Positions 7,353 through 10,678 of a DNA stretch of 10,678 nucleotides are shown in pieces. Position 1 is the first letter of the stretch. Every line of letters starts with the position of its first letter. A program made the translations under genes and the position numbers. The DNA is taken from assembly GCA_955651735.1 (NCBI GenBank), contig CATPAM010000383.1:1-10678 (forward strand). Direction: 5' to 3'. The stretch comes from Candidatus Acidiferrales bacterium. GTDB taxonomy: Bacteria > Acidobacteriota > Terriglobia > Acidiferrales > UBA7541. The notes beneath the pieces are model-generated. The model was not told the DNA's origin. It saw nothing but the letters and a program-made list of their open reading frames with translations, and did not search any database.

Positions 7353-7640
7353 TCAGCTGACGCGGTCGGAGGTTGGAGGAGCGCGTGGCGAAACAGCCTG
7401 AGGGATATCTATTGATAAGGCGAACCGCGCACCGGGACTTTCCAATCGATCGGAGACCGGCGCAACTACCAACAGCAGCGCTTGGGTAGCCATCGCGAAA
7501 GTAGTCGCGCTGCAAACCGGGCAAAAATGCGAGGAAACAGGCGCCGCGCTCACATCGGTGCAAAAGTGAAACTGCGCCCCAAGAAACACTACGGCCAGGA
7601 GCAGCGCCAAAACGGCTATTCGCGATGTGCACTGGTGCAT
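7353..7640 (-). CDS. Small exported CxxC protein, DUF2946-like (95 aa)
   Basis: The product has no known reaction. From the ATG at 7640 it is 95 residues: a signal peptide or membrane anchor at about 8-23 (IAVLALLLAVVFLGA), then a short stretch rich in His and Cys (FHFC at 24-27, SHFCPVC with CxxC at Cys40/Cys43), a second hydrophobic stretch (about 48-61) and a tail ending SPRAPPTSDRVS. A CPxC pair followed by a C-terminal R-(A/G)-PP is the outline of the DUF2946 family, small proteins often found near copper or other metal genes; the assignment is from memory. It is the likely first gene of the minus-strand metal operon, 42 bases before the outer-membrane protein gene. An upstream TTG at 7715 in the same frame is rejected because it would run into the shared promoter region. 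No clear Shine-Dalgarno is visible. It mirrors the divergent gene at 7769. Confidence 0.65.
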   Translation of the reverse strand: MHQCTSRIAVLALLLAVVFLGAQFHFCTDVSAAPVSSHFCPVCSATTFAMATQALLLVVAPVSDRLESPGARFALSIDIPQAVSPRAPPTSDRVS

Positions 7641-7656
7641 GTTCTTGGTATGACGG

Positions 7657-7685
7657 AGCTTAGGCAAGATTGGTTGCGAGGTCAA
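7657..7685 (-). promoter_or_regulatory. Candidate promoter of the minus-strand metal operon
   Basis: On the minus strand TTGACC (7680-7685, five of six matches to a -35 box) is followed after exactly 17 bases by TAAGCT (7657-7662, three of six to a -10 box), 16 bases before the ATG at 7640. The -35 and spacing are good and the -10 is poor, as would suit a regulated promoter. This is a visual match only. Confidence 0.3.
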
Positions 7686-7715
7686 GCATTCCCACAGTGC
7701 GGTTAGAGCAACCAA
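7670..7715. promoter_or_regulatory. Inverted repeat in the divergent promoter region (possible operator)
   Basis: TTGGTTGC (7670-7677) and GCAACCAA (7708-7715) are perfect 8-bp inverted arms separated by 30 bases, so their centres are 38 bases apart. They lie in the 128-base gap between two divergent metal-linked genes and overlap the candidate promoter of the minus-strand arm. The arms could be paired half-sites for a looping regulator or a stem in the plus-strand leader. They do not match the Zur, Fur or MntR boxes I know. Confidence 0.35.
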
Positions 7716-7768
7716 GCGCCCCGCTCGTCCCTCTAAGCTGCTACAGTGAGGTGTGCAGTCTTAGAAAT

Positions 7769-8056
7769 ATGGATTTCAACAAACTTATTTCCGGCAAGCG
7801 CGCGCTAGCCATATTGGGCTGTGTTGCGCTGTTGTATTTCGCCGCCGGCGGCGCCTACGTCCACACGCACACCGGTGGGTCGGAGACCGCCTGCCATGTA
7901 TGCCAATCGCTGCACATGCCGGCGTTGGCGGCTGCGCCCTTGGATCTGATCCCCGAAGCGCGGCAAGTCGCCTGGCACGCCGCGCTGCCGGACAAGGTCT
8001 CGCCACTCGATTCCTTTGCGCTGCATCGCGCCTCCCGCGGTCCTCCTTCCGCCTAG
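7769..8056 (+). CDS. Small exported CxxC/His protein, DUF2946-like (95 aa)
   Basis: No reaction is known. From the ATG at 7769 the product is 95 residues: a basic N terminus (MDFNKLISGKR), one membrane or signal segment at about 11-28 (ALAILGCVALLYFAAGGA), then VHTHTGG and ACHVCQSLHM, which put His32, His34, Cys42, His43, Cys45 and His49 close together as possible metal ligands, and a tail ending HRASRGPPSA. The CxxC plus terminal RGPP fits the DUF2946-like outline of the divergent gene at 7353-7640; both have 95 residues and a similar order of parts, though identity is low. The pattern CHVCQ is not a CxxCH haem site. It lies 134 bases before the TonB-dependent receptor gene on the same strand, suggesting cotranscription. 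The Shine-Dalgarno is weak. It could be a periplasm-facing metal-sensing or metal-delivery accessory, but that is inference. Confidence 0.65.
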   Translation: MDFNKLISGKRALAILGCVALLYFAAGGAYVHTHTGGSETACHVCQSLHMPALAAAPLDLIPEARQVAWHAALPDKVSPLDSFALHRASRGPPSA

Positions 8057-8177
8057 CCACATCTGCTATTCGTGTCGCCGTCCCTTCGCGCTAAGCACTA
8101 CACAATGCTGGCGCAACCGCCACTGTTTCACGCGGCTCCTATCCATTACCAAACGACGCGCATCCCGATTCCGGGGC

Positions 8178-8184
8178 GGAGGAG
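8178..8184 (+). promoter_or_regulatory. Strong ribosome binding site of the TonB-dependent receptor gene
   Basis: GGAGGAG is separated by six bases (AAGAAA) from the ATG at 8191. It fixes the receptor start. The rest of the 134-base gap after the small CxxC gene (8057-8177) shows no terminator hairpin and no convincing promoter, which favours readthrough. Confidence 0.75.
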
Positions 8185-8190
8185 AAGAAA

Positions 8191-10678
8191 ATGTTGGAGA
8201 GATTTCGCAGTTATGCTTTTCTAATTTTCAGTCTAAGTCTAGTCATTTTGGCGGCACCTGCCCGCGCCCAGTTGGGGAATTCCGGTTCGATTGAAGGAGT
8301 GGTTAAAGACCCGTCGGGTTCGTCGGTGCCTGGCGCGAAGGTGGAGATTTCCAATCCGGTCAGCGGTTTTCATCGCGAGACGACCACCGACACCGACGGC
8401 GCCTTTCGCGTCACAAACGTGCCGTTCAATCCGTACCATCTGGTGGTAACGGCCGCCGGCTTCAACTCCTCCACGCAGGATGTGGATGTGCGCTCAACGG
8501 TTCCTACGAATTTGCAAATCAGCCTGAAGATCGGGGCGGCGGCAACAAGCGTCACAGTGGAGGCCAAGGGAGAGGACCTGGTGGAGACCGATCCCAGCTT
8601 TCATACCGACGTGGACACCAGTTTGATCGACCGATTGCCACTCGAGAGCCAATCGTCGGCGGCGAGTTCGCTGGTTACGCTGGCATCGCCTGGCGTGGTG
8701 GCAGACTCGAATGGCCTCTTTCACGGGCTCGGTGATCATGCGGAGAATTCATTTTCCGTGGACGGGCAGCCGATCACCGATCAGCAGAGCAAAGTGTTTT
8801 CGAACCAGATTCCTCTGGACTCGATTCAGTCCCTCGAAGCTGTGTCCGGAGGACCGCCGGCGGAATATGGCGACAAGACGAGCCTGGTGATCAAGGTTAC
8901 GACCAAGTCCGGCCTGGGAGCCGGCAAGCCAACCGGCAGCGTGTACAGTTCTTACGGCAGCTTCGGCTCCGTAGTCGGTGGATTCCGGCTCTCCGTCGGA
9001 GACAACAAGTTTGGAAATTTCATCGCGGCCAGCGGCTTGAACACCAGCCGCTTCCTGGATCCGCCCGAACTCCAGGCCATCCACGACAGGGGCAACGAGG
9101 AAAATCTGTTCGATCGCGTCGATTATGTGATTTCCGGAGCAGATTCCATTCACGTAAACTTCCAGTACACCCGCTCCTGGTTCCAAACACCCAATACGAT
9201 TGATAATCTAAATCTTGGTCTAACGGACCCCACCACGGGTGCTCCATTGCCGCCTCAGGATCAACACGCGTTAATCAAGACTTATAACATCGCGCCGGTG
9301 TGGACCCGCCTGATCAGCTCGACCACTCTGCTTACCGTCGGCGCCTTTGTGCGCCACGACCAGTTTAACTACTACCCGAGTGCCAACGTTTTTGCCGACG
9401 GCACGGGAGTCATTCCTGGAGGCTCGTCGGCGACGCTCAATCAGGACCGGAAATTGACCAATGCGGGTATTCGCTCCGACGTGTCCTACGTGAAGGGCGC
9501 GAACAACATCAAAGTGGGCAGCACATTTCAGCACACGTTGCTGACAGAACAATTCAACTTCGGAATTACAGATCCGAACTTTCTGACTAGCCTCGGTTGC
9601 CCGAATGGCAATCCTGCTCCCGATCCATGCGCAGTTCTGCCGCCCTTCGATCTAACCAGGGGAGGGACTCTCTTCCCCTTCCGAGGGCACACGGACGTGA
9701 AGGAACTCGCGCTTTACGGCCAAGACACAATTACGAAAGGCAATTGGGCGTTCAATTTAGGGATTCGCTTCGATCTATATCGCGGGATCGTCCATGACTG
9801 GCAGCCGGAGCCACGCGTGGGGGTCGCTTACAACATAAAGAAAACAAACTCGGTGCTTCGACTCTCTTACTCGCGGGTGTTGGAGACGCCGTTCAACGAA
9901 AATTTGATTTTGGCAAGCTTGGGAGCGGTTAACCCGGTGGTCCTCGACGTGATCGGCGGGTCCAGCCTGCAATCGCCGATTCGCTCCGGGCAACGCAACC
10001 AGTTCAATGCCGGCTTTCAGCAAGCTTTTGGAAAGTACGTAGTGGTGGACGCCGATTACTTGTGGAAATATACGCATAACGCGTATGACTTCAGCACATT
10101 TGGCAACACGCCGATATTCTTCCCCATTGCATGGAAGAGCTCGAAGATTGACGGGCCTTCCGTGCGCATCAGCATGCCTAATTTCCACGGCCTGACGGCA
10201 CTGGCCGTCCTTGCTCACGTTCGGGCGCGCTATTTCCCGCCACAGATCGGGGGGCTGGGCGCCACCATCACGGGCGGAGAAGTGTTTCGCATCGACCACG
10301 ATCAGGCATTCAATCAGACCACCCATTTTCAGTATCAACCTTGGAAAAGCCTGCCGTGGATCGGTTTCAACTGGCGGTACGACAGTGGCCTGGTGGCCAG
10401 CAATCCGCATCTCGACAATTTCTCGGACGCGTCGAGTTTCCTGGATGCCGATCAACAGACCGCCATCGGACTCTTCTGCGTCGATGCCGGCGGTGTCACG
10501 CACACGGCGTCGCTAACCACTCCTCTAGCTCTGGGCGCGGGGACCATCTGCGGCGCGAATCCGGTTCGGACCGGCGCCAAGCTGCTCAATATTGCGGGCG
10601 CCACGTTTGATGTGGACCACAATCCGACACGCGTCAAGCCGCGCAACCTCTTCGACACCAGCGTGGGCGAAGACAACC
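8191..10678 (+). CDS. TonB-dependent receptor with carboxypeptidase-regulatory-like domain, 3' end cut off
   Basis: This is an outer-membrane receptor that imports a ligand using TonB-ExbBD energy. I translated it by hand from 8191; the frame is open for 829 codons to the window edge. A signal peptide ends near PARA/Q (residue 26-27). Residues about 33-115 form a CarboxypepD_reg-like beta-sandwich (SIEGVVKDPSGSSVPGAKV, DTDGAFRVTNVP). The plug follows at about 120-250, with ENSFSVDGQPITDQQSK, IQSLEAVSGGPPAEYGDKTS and KVTTKSG. The barrel starts near 250 (SVYSSYGSFGS). Two cysteine pairs, Cys470/Cys481 and Cys763/Cys787, sit in loop-like segments and may form disulfides. The last residues, KPRNLFDTSVGEDN, look like strands near the end, so perhaps 60-100 residues are missing. 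This architecture is typical of Acidobacteriota Oar-like receptors. The ligand is unknown; a metal or metal complex is inferred from the divergent ZnuAB-type genes. Confidence 0.92.
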   Translation, partial: MLERFRSYAFLIFSLSLVILAAPARAQLGNSGSIEGVVKDPSGSSVPGAKVEISNPVSGFHRETTTDTDGAFRVTNVPFNPYHLVVTAAGFNSSTQDVDVRSTVPTNLQISLKIGAAATSVTVEAKGEDLVETDPSFHTDVDTSLIDRLPLESQSSAASSLVTLASPGVVADSNGLFHGLGDHAENSFSVDGQPITDQQSKVFSNQIPLDSIQSLEAVSGGPPAEYGDKTSLVIKVTTKSGLGAGKPTGSVYSSYGSFGSVVGGFRLSVGDNKFGNFIAASGLNTSRFLDPPELQAIHDRGNEENLFDRVDYVISGADSIHVNFQYTRSWFQTPNTIDNLNLGLTDPTTGAPLPPQDQHALIKTYNIAPVWTRLISSTTLLTVGAFVRHDQFNYYPSANVFADGTGVIPGGSSATLNQDRKLTNAGIRSDVSYVKGANNIKVGSTFQHTLLTEQFNFGITDPNFLTSLGCPNGNPAPDPCAVLPPFDLTRGGTLFPFRGHTDVKELALYGQDTITKGNWAFNLGIRFDLYRGIVHDWQPEPRVGVAYNIKKTNSVLRLSYSRVLETPFNENLILASLGAVNPVVLDVIGGSSLQSPIRSGQRNQFNAGFQQAFGKYVVVDADYLWKYTHNAYDFSTFGNTPIFFPIAWKSSKIDGPSVRISMPNFHGLTALAVLAHVRARYFPPQIGGLGATITGGEVFRIDHDQAFNQTTHFQYQPWKSLPWIGFNWRYDSGLVASNPHLDNFSDASSFLDADQQTAIGLFCVDAGGVTHTASLTTPLALGAGTICGANPVRTGAKLLNIAGATFDVDHNPTRVKPRNLFDTSVGEDN

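Noticed and set aside
7670..7768. Upstream extension of the plus-strand small CxxC gene, and the matching TTG extension (to 7715) of the minus-strand one
   Set aside because: The extensions would overlap each other in the shared promoter region and place residues before clear signal-peptide starts.
7892..7920. c-type cytochrome haem site in the small plus-strand protein
   Set aside because: The order is CHVCQ, not CxxCH; the cluster is better read as a thiol/His metal site.
8239..10503. Several minus-strand frames opposite the TonB receptor
   Set aside because: The plus strand is one continuous frame with receptor motifs throughout; the minus frames are short and lack motifs or ribosome binding sites.

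Overview
The window looks like chromosomal DNA from an Acidobacteriota member (probably class Terriglobia). This is inferred from gene content: moderately high GC, a long outer-membrane receptor with an N-terminal carboxypeptidase-regulatory-like domain (a type greatly expanded in that phylum), and small CxxC proteins beside it. No marker gene fixes the taxon. No tRNA, rRNA, CRISPR array, insertion sequence or phage gene was seen.

Left part (1-3430, minus strand): a purine biosynthesis operon transcribed purQ, purL, purF. PurQ (glutaminase) and the short form of PurL make FGAM synthase, the fourth step of IMP synthesis. PurF, cut by the window edge, is the first committed step. The third subunit of this enzyme type, PurS, is not encoded here. 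Divergent from purQ is a 98-residue protein of unknown function (3604-3900).

Right part (4062-10678): what reads as a metal-acquisition locus in two divergent arms that meet at 7641-7768. The minus-strand arm encodes a 95-residue exported CxxC protein, an outer-membrane beta-barrel with an N-terminal coiled coil, a ZnuA-like metal-binding periplasmic protein and a ZnuB-like ABC-3 permease. The plus-strand arm encodes a second 95-residue CxxC/His protein and a TonB-dependent receptor that runs off the right edge. Together these could move a divalent metal (zinc the best guess, manganese or iron possible) across both membranes. The transporter ATPase and a Zur/Fur-type regulator are not in the window.

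The most interesting points are the pair of small CxxC proteins facing each other across a shared promoter region that holds an 8-bp inverted repeat, the possible coupling of two different outer-membrane proteins with a ZnuAB-type importer, and the absent PurS and ZnuC partners.
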